A stretch of 64,000 bases of DNA from Cohnella zeiphila. Lineage in GTDB: Bacteria > Bacillota > Bacilli > Paenibacillales > Paenibacillaceae. The position numbers were made by a program, and so were the translations under genes. The notes beneath the pieces are model-generated. The model was not told where the DNA came from, searched no databases, and worked only from the letters and a program-made list of their open reading frames with translations. The stretch is taken from positions 1 to 64,000 of the forward strand of contig NZ_JACJVO010000008.1 of NCBI RefSeq assembly GCF_014212055.1. Reading direction: 5' to 3'. Below, piece by piece: positions 33,184-41,052 of this stretch (within the stretch, counting starts at the first letter, position 1; every line of letters begins with the position of its first letter).

Positions 33184-33753
33184 TCAGTCCCTCCTTTTCC
33201 GGCAGACATAGACGAAAGCCGGAGGGAGGTTCAGCGCCACGAAGCCGATCCGCTCGATCTCGAACGCAGCCGCGAGCCGCTTCTTCATCTGCAGCGAATA
33301 TTGGAAGGCGACGAACAGGCCGTCCGGCTTGAGCGCGCCTTCGATCTGCCCGATCAGGCGGGACCGGAGACTCTCGGAAAAGTTATAAAACGGCAGTCCG
33401 CTGACGATGCCGTCCAGAGGCTCCAAGCCGGCGCGCTCCAGAACGTCCAGCACGTTCTCGGCGTTCGCGAAGCAACCGTACTGGGGATAGGCTTCGGCGA
33501 GCCTTCGCCGCATCTTTGCGTCCTTTTCGAACAAATAAACGTTCGTGCTTGGCCTCGCCCGCTTCGCGATCTCGCGGGTAATGGCCCCGGTGCCCGCTCC
33601 GAGCTCCGCCACGGAGACGGCCTTTTCCCATGGAATGGGGCGGGTCATCGCTTCCGCGAGAAACCGCGAGCTCGGCGCGACGCTTCCGACTTGCTTCGGG
33701 TCTTGCACGAATTTGCGGAAAAAAATCCGGCTTTCTTCGCTTAGGATGGGCAT
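33184..33753 (-). CDS. SAM-dependent methyltransferase, phospholipid N-methyltransferase / KsgA-like fold
   Basis: A 189-residue methyltransferase. The opening FFRKFVQDPKQVGSVAPSS is typical of PmtA-like phospholipid methyltransferases. The SAM-binding motif I is VAELGAGTGAITREI, the acidic residue after strand 2 lies in LFEKD, and the IVSGLPFYNF motif takes the place of the NPPF/NLPY of rRNA dimethylases. It would methylate phosphatidylethanolamine or a related lipid if it is a true PmtA. First gene of the DedA/two-component operon; GGGGAGCG lies 10 bases before the ATG. Confidence 0.75.
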   Translation of the reverse strand: MPILSEESRIFFRKFVQDPKQVGSVAPSSRFLAEAMTRPIPWEKAVSVAELGAGTGAITREIAKRARPSTNVYLFEKDAKMRRRLAEAYPQYGCFANAENVLDVLERAGLEPLDGIVSGLPFYNFSESLRSRLIGQIEGALKPDGLFVAFQYSLQMKKRLAAAFEIERIGFVALNLPPAFVYVCRKRRD

Positions 33754-33836
33754 TTTCAGACACGCTCCCCGGTTCGTTCATGGCCCTCATTTTAAGCGCC
33801 AAAAATAAGGAACCGGGTAGGGAATTTCTGAAGAAA

Positions 33837-35027
33837 TCATAAAGATTCCCGTTCGAGAACCGCCGATGCCTGCTTCCGTTCCAAAATTCCGCTCGCAAGG
33901 AACGAGGCCAGAGACAGCGCCATGAAGCAGGCGGAGACGGCGCCGATGGCGGCGTAGCCGTCGGAGCGGGCATAGAGCAGACCGGAGATCGAAGCGCCGA
34001 GCGTCGTCGCGGCGTTCATCGTGGCGGTCGAGAGGCTGGAGATCGTGCCCCGGATCCGGGCGTTCAGCGAATTGAGCAGCCCGACGATCAGCGGGAACAG
34101 CGTGCCGAGAACGGTGAAGATGAAGAAGTAGGCGCCTGCGACGGCCGCGGCCGACGGAAGATGCGGCATCGCCAGATAGAGGGCGACCAGCGCGGCGAAT
34201 GCGCCGGCGAATGTGGCGCGAAGGCCGATCGCTTGGGAGATCCGGGCGCTGACCAGACTCCCCGCGAAATTGCCGAGCCCGACGAAGATCATCACGTAGC
34301 CGATCGAGCCGACGGAGAGATCGAAGCGGTCGGATAGCCATTTGCCGAGAAAAGAAAACGAAACGCCGCTCCCGAGATGGATGAAGAGATAGGCCAGAAA
34401 AGCGCCTCTTGCCTTGCCGCTCGCGAGCAGCGGCACGTACCGCCCGAGCACGGAACGTTTCGCCGCTTGGCTCCCGGCGGCCGGCTTCAGATCGGGCATC
34501 GCAAGGAACGCGAAACCCGCGACCGGCAGGGAGGCTCCCCCGATCGCCCAGAACGGAACGGACCAATGAAGCGCCGCGAGTCCGCTGCCGATCGGCACCC
34601 CCAGCGCCTGAGCGGCGGCGAGTCCCGCGAATACGACTCCGAGCGCTTTGGGGATGCGGGCGGGCGGAAACAGCGCGGGGATGGACGCCCATACTTGCGG
34701 CGCCGCGAACGCGGCGCTGACGCCGGCGAGGAACCGCAGCAGGCACATCGTCCAGAAGTCGGGCGCGAACCCGCACAGGATCGTCGAAGCAGAGAAGCCG
34801 AGAAGGCCGCACAGCAGCACCGTCCGGCGGTTCCAGCCGTCCGACAGCGGCCCGGCGATCAGCGCGAACGCGGCGGCTCCGAGCGTATAGGAGCCGACCA
34901 TCCAGCCGGCCCGCCCGGTAGATACTTGAAACAGATTTTGCAGCGTCGGAAGAAGCGGGGAGATCAGGAACGTGTCGGTTCCGATCAGGAACATGACCAG
35001 AAAGAACAGGGCGGTATATTTTGGCAT
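33837..35027 (-). CDS. MFS transporter, DHA1 (12-TM) type
   Basis: A 396-residue transporter with about 12 helices. It opens MFLIGTDTFLISPLLPTL, and motif A is GPLSDGWNRRTVLLCG. The layout matches the AraJ/YceL-like drug or sugar efflux group. It is divergent from the WYL regulator at 35139, which probably controls it through the palindrome at 35084-35098. The substrate is unknown. Confidence 0.87.
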   Translation of the reverse strand: MPKYTALFFLVMFLIGTDTFLISPLLPTLQNLFQVSTGRAGWMVGSYTLGAAAFALIAGPLSDGWNRRTVLLCGLLGFSASTILCGFAPDFWTMCLLRFLAGVSAAFAAPQVWASIPALFPPARIPKALGVVFAGLAAAQALGVPIGSGLAALHWSVPFWAIGGASLPVAGFAFLAMPDLKPAAGSQAAKRSVLGRYVPLLASGKARGAFLAYLFIHLGSGVSFSFLGKWLSDRFDLSVGSIGYVMIFVGLGNFAGSLVSARISQAIGLRATFAGAFAALVALYLAMPHLPSAAAVAGAYFFIFTVLGTLFPLIVGLLNSLNARIRGTISSLSTATMNAATTLGASISGLLYARSDGYAAIGAVSACFMALSLASFLASGILERKQASAVLERESL

Positions 35028-35083
35028 TGTCGCTCACTCCTCAGGGGATGGTTGCTCTCCGTGCCTATCGTAAGGCATAATGG

Positions 35084-35098
35084 TGACAAAACATGTCA
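35084..35098. promoter_or_regulatory. Palindromic operator between MFS and WYL-regulator genes
   Basis: TGACAAAACATGTCA has 5-bp arms (TGACA/TGTCA) and lies midway between the two divergent start codons (35027 and 35139). WYL/YafY-type regulators generally bind palindromes of this kind, so it is read as the regulator's own operator. Binding is inferred. Confidence 0.5.
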
Positions 35099-35138
35099 AC
35101 AACCATTCGCATCTTTTCAGAAAAAGGAGCGGAGCGGA

Positions 35139-36110
35139 ATGCCCAAGTCCAAACGGCTGATGGAGCTGATGATGACCGTCAACCGGAAGCGCAGGTTCAA
35201 GGTTCAGGAGCTGGCCGACGAATTCGGGGTCTCGAAGCGGACGATTCTGAGGGATTTGCAGGAACTGAGCGAGCTCGGGGTGCCGCTTTATTCGGAGGTG
35301 GGCCCGCACGGGGGCTACCAGGTCGTCCGGGAGCGGGTGCTGCCTCCGATCGCGTTCACCGAGGGCGAGGCGGCGGCGATGTTTTTCGCGGTGCACGCGC
35401 TGCGTCATTATTCCTCGCTTCCGTTCGAAGCGGAATCCGCTTCGGCGCTCAGCAAGTTCTATCTTCATATGCCCGGGGACGTTCGCGACCGGATCGACCG
35501 AATGAAGGACCGGGTCGACTTCGTGACGCCGACCCGCCGGGGAGACGCGCCCTGCTTGGCCGTTTTGCTCGACGCGGCCGTGCGGCAGCAGGTGCTCGTC
35601 GTCGAATACGAGTCGAAGGAGGGGGCCGCGCAGCCCCGCCGCATTCAGCCGGTGTGCATCTACGCGAACAACGGCCTTTGGTACTGCACGGCTTACTGCT
35701 ACTTGCGGCAAGGCTTCCGCGTCTTTCGCTGCGACCGGATCCGGGAGGCGGCGCACGACGGTTCCGGGCAGGAGCCGCTCGACCTCGGCGATATCGGCTT
35801 GAGCCGCAAGGGCGCGACCCCGCCGAGAGAGCCAGTCCGGCTTCGGGCGTCGCTGACGCGGTCCGGCGTGCAGCGCTGCGAAGGCGAGCTGTGGCTCGGG
35901 CCGATGCTTCGGGTGGGCGAAGACGGAAGCGGAGAGCTGGAAGGGAGCGTGCCGCGGGGAGACGTTCCTTTCTTCGCGGAGTTTTTCATTGGAATGGGCA
36001 AGAACGCGATCGTCTCCGAGCCGGCCGAGCTGCTGGAGGAGATTCGAACGCAGCTGGCGGATTTGTCCGCGAAGTACAGAGGAGGAAGCGAGCCGGCGAC
36101 ATCCCGGTGA
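35139..36110 (+). CDS. YafY-type HTH-WYL transcriptional regulator
   Basis: 323 residues from ATG 35139. An N-terminal HTH_11 domain (RFKVQELADEFGVSKRTILR) is followed by a WYL ligand-binding domain (VEYESKEGAAQPRRIQPVCI, then LWYCTAYCYLRQGFRVFRCDRI) and a C-terminal WCX-like part. Ribosome site AAAAAGGAG lies upstream. The reading frame is open back to 34377, but that part lies opposite the transporter gene and is not translated. It likely senses a compound exported by the divergent MFS pump. Confidence 0.88.
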   Translation: MPKSKRLMELMMTVNRKRRFKVQELADEFGVSKRTILRDLQELSELGVPLYSEVGPHGGYQVVRERVLPPIAFTEGEAAAMFFAVHALRHYSSLPFEAESASALSKFYLHMPGDVRDRIDRMKDRVDFVTPTRRGDAPCLAVLLDAAVRQQVLVVEYESKEGAAQPRRIQPVCIYANNGLWYCTAYCYLRQGFRVFRCDRIREAAHDGSGQEPLDLGDIGLSRKGATPPREPVRLRASLTRSGVQRCEGELWLGPMLRVGEDGSGELEGSVPRGDVPFFAEFFIGMGKNAIVSEPAELLEEIRTQLADLSAKYRGGSEPATSR

Positions 36111-36157
36111 GGATAAGGGCCGGATCGCCCGGGAGACGGCTTCCGCCGCCGATAACA

Positions 36158-36189
36158 TAAAGACACCGGGGGAAACTCCGGTGTCTTTA
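36158..36189. terminator. Bidirectional terminator between convergent genes
   Basis: An 11-bp stem AAAGACACCGG / CCGGTGTCTTT with a loop of eight bases lies between the WYL regulator and the minus-strand oxidoreductase gene. The A/T-rich ends (TAAAG, CTTTA) give U-tracts on both strands. Confidence 0.8.
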
Positions 36190-36197
36190 CGTTATTC

Positions 36198-37238
36198 TTA
36201 ATGCAGAGTCTGCAGCGCTTCGCGCGTAAAGGGGACCAGCTCATCCCACCGGCCGTCGCGGATCTTGCTCGCCCAGGCGGGATCGATCAACAAGGCTCGG
36301 CCTACGGCGACCAGATCGAACTCTCCGCGCTCCAGTCTCTCGATCAACTCGTCGATGCCTGCGATGCCCGCTCCTTTGCCTTCGGCAAAGAGGCTTGTGA
36401 ATTCCGTGTCCAGGCCGACCGATCCGACCGTAATCGTCGGTTTCCCCGTCAGCTTCTTCACCCAGCCGGCCAGATTCAGCTCGGAGCCTTCGAACTCGGG
36501 CTCCCAGAAACGGCGGGTGGAGCAGTGAAACACATCGACTCCCGCTTCGATTAACGGCTTCAAGAACTGCTCCAGTTCAGCCGGCGTCGCCGCCAATTTG
36601 GCCCCGTAGTCGGCCGACTTCCATTGCGAGAAGCGAAGCACGATCGGAAAGTCCGGTCCGACCGCCTCGCGGCAAGCTTCGATCACTTCCACCGCAAAGC
36701 GGGTGCGCTTCAGCATGTCGCCGCCGTATCGGTCGGTGCGCGGGTTCGTTTTCTCCCAGAAAAATTGGTCGATCAAATATCCGTGCGCGCCGTGAAGCTC
36801 GATGCCGTCGAAGCCGAGCCGCTTGGCTTCGGCTGCCGACCGGGCGAATGCTTGAACGATGGCGGCGATCTCCGCTTCCGTATAATCGCCGACTTGGCCG
36901 CGGGCTCCCATATGCCAAATCTGAGGGATGATCCGTCCGCCCGCTTCATGCACCTCGGCCACCACGTTCGCCCAACCGTTTAATGCGGCTTCGCCGTATA
37001 GGTGCGGAACGTTCGGTTGATTGGACGCATCCGGATGATCGACGATCGTGCCTTCGGTCACGATCAGTCCGACGTTGTTCTCCGCTCTGCGGCGATAATA
37101 GGCGGCCACATTCGGACCTGGCACGCCTTCGGGGGAAAATTGCCGGGTCATCGGCGACATGACGATGCGGCTGGACAGCGTAAGATTTCCGACAGAGAAC
37201 GGTTGGAACAAGGCTTGCACGGATGTAGAGTTAGTCAT
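36198..37238 (-). CDS. NADH:flavin oxidoreductase, Old Yellow Enzyme family (YqjM-like)
   Basis: A 346-residue FMN TIM-barrel reductase. FMN-site segments are SPMTRQFSPEGVPG, QIWHMGARG and the substrate-binding pair ELHGAHGYLIDQF (His-Gly-Ala-His; many homologues have HxxN or HxxH here). The C-terminal phosphate site is VAVGRALLIDPAW. It would reduce activated C=C bonds of electrophiles such as enones or nitro compounds. ATG 37238 has GGAGG six bases upstream; the alternative TTG 37244 is too close. Its promoter holds an operator matching the one before the neighbouring TetR gene. Confidence 0.92.
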   Translation of the reverse strand: MTNSTSVQALFQPFSVGNLTLSSRIVMSPMTRQFSPEGVPGPNVAAYYRRRAENNVGLIVTEGTIVDHPDASNQPNVPHLYGEAALNGWANVVAEVHEAGGRIIPQIWHMGARGQVGDYTEAEIAAIVQAFARSAAEAKRLGFDGIELHGAHGYLIDQFFWEKTNPRTDRYGGDMLKRTRFAVEVIEACREAVGPDFPIVLRFSQWKSADYGAKLAATPAELEQFLKPLIEAGVDVFHCSTRRFWEPEFEGSELNLAGWVKKLTGKPTITVGSVGLDTEFTSLFAEGKGAGIAGIDELIERLERGEFDLVAVGRALLIDPAWASKIRDGRWDELVPFTREALQTLH

Positions 37239-37281
37239 GGACAACCTCCAATTGAAGTTTATGATTGATTTTTGCAGAAAG

Positions 37282-37310
37282 TTTATACTTGACTACGAAG
37301 TCAAGAAAAA
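37282..37310 (-). promoter_or_regulatory. Oxidoreductase promoter with TetR operator
   Basis: The palindrome TTGACTACGAAGTCAA (37289-37304) fills the 17-base spacer between a weak minus-strand -35 (TTTTTC, 37310-37305) and a TATAAA -10 (37287-37282). It differs by one base from the site before the TetR gene (38036-38051). Repressor binding here would block polymerase directly. Confidence 0.7.
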
Positions 37311-37422
37311 GGCAAAAAATCACCGCAAAAGCGGTTGTGTGCTCCGGCTGCGCCCGCAAAATCCCTAAGCCCCACCTCCTTTAACGCGCGTCCGCAGATC
37401 CCGGCTGCGGGAACGCCCGATT

Positions 37423-38016
37423 CTAACGGGCGTTCTCCGACACCATGAGCGCAACGGACGTATGCAGCACCGCCGCGATCTGTTCCGGGGAAGCGCCGGA
37501 CTTCTCCATGAGCTTCGCCCCGCTGAGTGCGTTGTTCAGGTAAGCGGCAAGCTCCTTGCCGCTGCGGCGATTCGTAACGAGCTCTTGCTCCTGGCCTTCG
37601 CGAATGATCTTCTCGAGAATACGTTCGGTCTGATCGAACATCAGCGTAACCTCGCGGTTGACTTCCCGGTCGTCTTCTCCGAATTCCAGCGCGGAATTGA
37701 CCATCAGGCAGCCTCGGCGCAGCGTTTCTTCGTTCTGGTACAGCGTGGAATCGCAGACGGCCTCCAGCTTCTTCAAAGGCGACACCTCCCGGGAGGCCAG
37801 CTCTTCCAGCATCGCTACGCTCTGTTCGCGGTACAGCGCCAACGCTTTGAGGAACAAGTCCCGCTTGTCCTTGAATACGCAGTACAAGCTTTGCTTCTTC
37901 ACCTGCGTCGTGCGGGTCAAATCTTCATAGGAAGTCGACTTGAAGCCTTTCGTCCAGAACACTTCCATGGACTGGCGAAGCGCTTGATCGACATCAAACT
38001 CTCTTGGTCTGCTCAT
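37423..38016 (-). CDS. TetR-family transcriptional regulator
   Basis: A 197-residue regulator from ATG 38016. It opens MSRPREFDVDQALRQSMEVF, with helix-turn-helix TSYEDLTRTTQVKKQSLYCV and a C-terminal ligand domain. No ribosome site precedes this ATG, and the predicted transcription start falls on or next to it, so the mRNA may be leaderless. The operator overlapping its -35 matches that of the Old Yellow Enzyme gene downstream on the same strand, so it very likely represses both and responds to an electrophile. A GAACGCCCG/CGGGCGTTC hairpin overlaps its stop codon. Confidence 0.9.
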   Translation of the reverse strand: MSRPREFDVDQALRQSMEVFWTKGFKSTSYEDLTRTTQVKKQSLYCVFKDKRDLFLKALALYREQSVAMLEELASREVSPLKKLEAVCDSTLYQNEETLRRGCLMVNSALEFGEDDREVNREVTLMFDQTERILEKIIREGQEQELVTNRRSGKELAAYLNNALSGAKLMEKSGASPEQIAAVLHTSVALMVSENAR

Positions 38017-38022
38017 AGGGGC

Positions 38023-38051
38023 ATCATAACAGTTCTTGACCACGAAGTCAA
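38023..38051 (-). promoter_or_regulatory. TetR gene promoter with operator
   Basis: The minus strand reads TTGACT (38051-38046), 17 bases, TATGAT (38028-38023), a near-consensus SigA promoter. The palindrome TTGACCACGAAGTCAA (38036-38051) covers the -35. Only six bases separate the -10 from the ATG. Confidence 0.75.
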
Positions 38052-38069
38052 AAATAATGGCGGCGCAAA

Positions 38070-39068
38070 CTACGCCCACTCCTCCATCATTCGGAGCGCG
38101 TTCCGGGAATGGGCTTCCGCAAGGCCGCGGGCGAACGCTTGATCGGGGAATCCCCGATGCAGCAGTTTAAGCCCTCCGGCCGTCAGGGACAGGAAGTGGT
38201 GATAACGGTAAAACCGCATTCGGTCGGGATCCAGTGAGGGATTCGCGAAATATCGGTAGCTCTCCCCGAAGCGGAACTCCAGAAAACTGTGCTCGTGCTC
38301 GATATCGAAATACTCCGCTCCCTCGATATCGATCAAATAAGGTTCAAGCTGTCCATTGACCAACACATGATCGGGGCCGAGCTCTCCATGAATCAAACCG
38401 TAGCGATGACGCGGCTCGATTCGGGATTCCAGCCGGTTCAGCGCGTCCAGCAGCCGGTTCCGGTTCGTCCGGAAGCTGTCCAGGTGGTTGGCGGCGTATG
38501 CGAGCTGCTTCCGGGCGTTCTCGAGCTGCACAAGGTGGCAGGAGCGAAGGGCGGTTCCTCCCGGGGCGTCAGAGCCGCCGGTTTTTCCCCAAAAAGTTCT
38601 TTCGGTTGCATGCATGGTGCTCACCATCTCGCCGATTTTCCGCATGACGCGATCTTTCGCCTTGGCATCGCCGCCGTTCAAACAAGTCTCGGCTTTGGGG
38701 CCGTCGATATATTCGACAAGCGCATAATCGAACGGATACCGATCTTTCTTCCTGTTCAGCGAGTACAGGCCGGGCGTGCGGACGCCGAGCCTCGTCAATT
38801 CGTGATGGTTCGTCTCGAATAACTCGCTGCCATACGACCACGCCTCGGGCTCCATCACCTGCAGATCCTCGCGAAAATAATTGACGCCGAGATCCCACAC
38901 GTACAGCACGCAGGCGAATCCGTCCGCGCATTCGACCTTATAAACCGCTTTTTGAGCGCCGCCGCTCATTCTCTCGACCCGCGCGATCAGACAGGCGGAA
39001 CCGAATAATCGCCTCATTTCCTCTTGCAAGTCAGACCGCTTCAGGTGGCAGACATCTTCCATTGGCAT
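38070..39068 (-). CDS. APH-fold phosphotransferase-family protein
   Basis: 332 residues from ATG 39068 (GAAGGAGTCTC upstream). Kinase-like fold: a glycine-containing N-lobe (VERMSGGAQKAVYKVEC), the catalytic-loop segment GLIHGELGPDHVLVNG, and the Mg-site segment YLIDIEGAEYFD. In typical APH enzymes the loop reads HGDxxxxN; here Asp is replaced by Glu and Asn by His. This may be normal for its subfamily or mean altered activity. The substrate is unknown, and aminoglycoside resistance should not be assumed. The longer frame to 39233 has no ribosome site. Confidence 0.8.
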   Translation of the reverse strand: MPMEDVCHLKRSDLQEEMRRLFGSACLIARVERMSGGAQKAVYKVECADGFACVLYVWDLGVNYFREDLQVMEPEAWSYGSELFETNHHELTRLGVRTPGLYSLNRKKDRYPFDYALVEYIDGPKAETCLNGGDAKAKDRVMRKIGEMVSTMHATERTFWGKTGGSDAPGGTALRSCHLVQLENARKQLAYAANHLDSFRTNRNRLLDALNRLESRIEPRHRYGLIHGELGPDHVLVNGQLEPYLIDIEGAEYFDIEHEHSFLEFRFGESYRYFANPSLDPDRMRFYRYHHFLSLTAGGLKLLHRGFPDQAFARGLAEAHSRNALRMMEEWA

Positions 39069-39135
39069 GAGACTCCTTCGTTCGGAAAGTTTGCCGGCCG
39101 GCGGTCTTAATGTATCGCGATTCGAGCCGAAAATA

Positions 39136-39164
39136 TAGACTGTTTGTCGGCGATCGTTTATGAT
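39136..39164 (+). promoter_or_regulatory. Promoter of the candidate small RNA
   Basis: TAGACT (39136-39141), a 17-base spacer, then TATGAT (39159-39164): four of six and five of six matches to the SigA consensus. No protein gene follows before the terminator at 39275. Confidence 0.5.
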
Positions 39165-39170
39165 GTTGAA

Positions 39171-39313
39171 TAGGGTCTGCCTTGTTGAACGGCAGTGCAT
39201 AAACCGAGTGCCGGACACACTCGGCCTATACAATCGGCTTGGATGGGCTTCCCTTCAAGTTGATTAGAGGACAGAAAACCCACCTGTGGCGCAAACCTTG
39301 GGGTGGGTTTTTA
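39171..39313 (+). ncRNA. Candidate orphan small RNA (about 140 nt)
   Basis: Between the promoter above and a T-tailed terminator there is no open frame of note. The predicted transcript can form CTGCC/GGCAG (39177-39195), a perfect 7-bp CCGAGTG/CACTCGG hairpin (39204-39224), and the terminator stem AAAACCCACC/GGTGGGTTTT (39275-39311) followed by TACTTTC. The neighbouring genes are divergent, so the terminator serves no known gene. It could be a trans-acting sRNA; a 6S-like RNA is an alternative I could not test. Not a recognised riboswitch. Confidence 0.5.
39275..39313 (+). terminator. Terminator of the candidate small RNA
   Basis: A 10-bp stem AAAACCCACC / GGTGGGTTTT with a run of T at its end. 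The minus-strand reading also ends in T's, but no minus-strand gene leads into it. Confidence 0.75.
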
Positions 39314-39432
39314 CTTTCTCTTGTCATTATTCGCGATGTAAGATAATCCCCCTCCCAATGTCCCCATTCTATAAAAACAAGTCGGATGGCTATAAATACG
39401 AAGTTCGCCCGAAGCGGTAAACTAAAATAAAT

Positions 39433-39446
39433 TGAAAGCGATTACA
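39433..39446 (+). promoter_or_regulatory. CcpA catabolite-response element (cre) before the esterase gene
   Basis: TGAAAGCGATTACA matches the cre consensus TGNAANCGNWNNCA at every fixed position. It lies 28 bases before the GTG start of the esterase gene and downstream of TATAAA-like -10 boxes, a repressing position. Confidence 0.8.
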
Positions 39447-39473
39447 ATACGCAGATCGGGGGCGAGACGGAAC

Positions 39474-41009
39474 GTGAGCGAAAAGGAAGCGAAGCGGGCT
39501 GCGGGCGGAGAATGGTCCGTGGACCCGATGTTCGGCGATCATATGGTGCTGCAGAGAGAGACGCAGGTGCCCGTCTGGGGAACGGCGCCGGATGGCGAAC
39601 GGATCGCGGTGGAATGCAGGGGCGAGAGAGCGGAAGCCATAGCGGCGGATGGCCGCTGGACGGCGCTGCTGCCGCCGCGGCCGGCGGGCGGGCCGTATGA
39701 GTTGACCGTCCGGACGGAGCGGGAGGCGGTCGTATTCCGCGACGTGCTGTTCGGCGACGTCTGGCTGGCGGGCGGCCAGTCCAATATGCAGTGGACGCTG
39801 AAGGAGTCGGCGGAGGCGGACGAGGAACTGCCGCTGGCGAATTTTCCGGACATTCGCTATTACGATGTTCCCAGAATCGCCTACGAGGACGGCTCCGAAC
39901 CCCGCCCGGCCGGGGCTTGGAAGGCGTGCAGCCCGGAAAACGCGCGAGACTTTTCGGCGGTCGCCTACCACTTCGCTAAGCAAGTGCAGCGCGAGATCGG
40001 CGTTCCGATAGGCATCGTCGGCTGCAATTTCGGTGCGACTTCGGCCTCCTGTTGGATGTCCGAGGAACGTCTCTCCGAAGACAAAGAGCTTCGCGTTTAT
40101 TTGGACGAATACCGCGAGCAAGTGAAGGATTTCGATTGGGACGCTTATGCGGCGGCGGAGAAGAAGTTTCACGACGACTTCGCGGCGTACGAAGCGAGAG
40201 CGGCGGCCGGAATGACCGGCGACGAGCTGGGTTTCGTACCGTGGCCGCCGCCGATCAGCCCGCACAGCTTCATGCGGCCGAACGGCCTGTACGGAACGAT
40301 GCTCCGCAAGGCGGCGCCGTTCGCGCTGAAGGGCTTCCTCTACTATCAAGGGGAGGGAGACGCCCATAAGCCGCTGCTGTACGACAAGCTGCTGGAGGCG
40401 CTGATCGCGAATTGGCGGGCCGATTGGGGGCAAGCCGAGCTGCCCTTCCTGTTCGTGCAGCTGCCGGCGTTCGGCTGCGACGGCGATCCGGACGGAGAAG
40501 CGTGGGCGCTGCTGCGCGAATCGCAGGCGATGGTTGCGGAGAGGGTGCCGAACGCGTTCATGGCCGTCGTGCTCGATTGCGGAGAGAAGGACGACATCCA
40601 CCCGAGGCACAAGCGGCCGGTCGGAGAGCGGCTGGCCCGCCTTGCCATGAACCGCGTGTACGGACTCGACGTTCCCGGCAACGGCCCCGTCTGCGCGGAC
40701 ATTCGCCTCGGGGACGGGCGGGCCGAGCTGCGGTTCGACCATGCAGGTTCCGGCCTCGCCGCGTCGGACGGCCGGGAACCGGCCGGCTTCGAGATCGCCG
40801 GAGCCGACGGCGTCTTCGTCCCGGCGCGGGCGGAGATCGCGGGCGATCGCGTCGTCCTGACGTCCCCGGCCGTTCCGGAGCCGCGCTTCGTACGCTACGG
40901 CTGGGCCAATTACACGGAGGCCAACCTGACGAATGCGCACGGGCTGCCGGCGGGATCGTTCCGGTCTCGGCGCGCGGGCAGGGAGGAAGGCGATGTCGCC
41001 AAATTATAA
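39474..41009 (+). CDS. Sialate O-acetylesterase-like SGNH hydrolase
   Basis: 511 residues from GTG 39474. The SASA/SGNH esterase domain has nucleophile Ser103 in AGGQSNMQW, oxyanion residues in GCNFGATSASCW, and the catalytic DxxH as Asp373/His376 in EKDDIHPRHKRPVGERLA. An N-terminal beta domain (GDHMVLQRETQVPVWG) is usual for this family. There is no signal peptide, so it would act on imported acetylated glycans. An earlier in-frame TTG (39432) lies inside the cre box and has no ribosome site. It is the first gene of the second glycan locus and probably removes O-acetyl groups rather than acting on sialic acid specifically, since no sialate genes are present. Confidence 0.87.
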   Translation: MSEKEAKRAAGGEWSVDPMFGDHMVLQRETQVPVWGTAPDGERIAVECRGERAEAIAADGRWTALLPPRPAGGPYELTVRTEREAVVFRDVLFGDVWLAGGQSNMQWTLKESAEADEELPLANFPDIRYYDVPRIAYEDGSEPRPAGAWKACSPENARDFSAVAYHFAKQVQREIGVPIGIVGCNFGATSASCWMSEERLSEDKELRVYLDEYREQVKDFDWDAYAAAEKKFHDDFAAYEARAAAGMTGDELGFVPWPPPISPHSFMRPNGLYGTMLRKAAPFALKGFLYYQGEGDAHKPLLYDKLLEALIANWRADWGQAELPFLFVQLPAFGCDGDPDGEAWALLRESQAMVAERVPNAFMAVVLDCGEKDDIHPRHKRPVGERLARLAMNRVYGLDVPGNGPVCADIRLGDGRAELRFDHAGSGLAASDGREPAGFEIAGADGVFVPARAEIAGDRVVLTSPAVPEPRFVRYGWANYTEANLTNAHGLPAGSFRSRRAGREEGDVAKL

Positions 41010-41052
41010 AAACCCGACGCCTAATCCAAAAGACGGTGCCTTCGGCCGGACG

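Noticed and set aside
34377-35138. N-terminal extension of the WYL regulator
   Set aside because: It lies antisense to the MFS gene and the divergent promoter region; the HTH domain begins right after ATG 35139.
39432-39473. Upstream TTG start for the esterase
   Set aside because: It lies inside the cre box and has no ribosome site.
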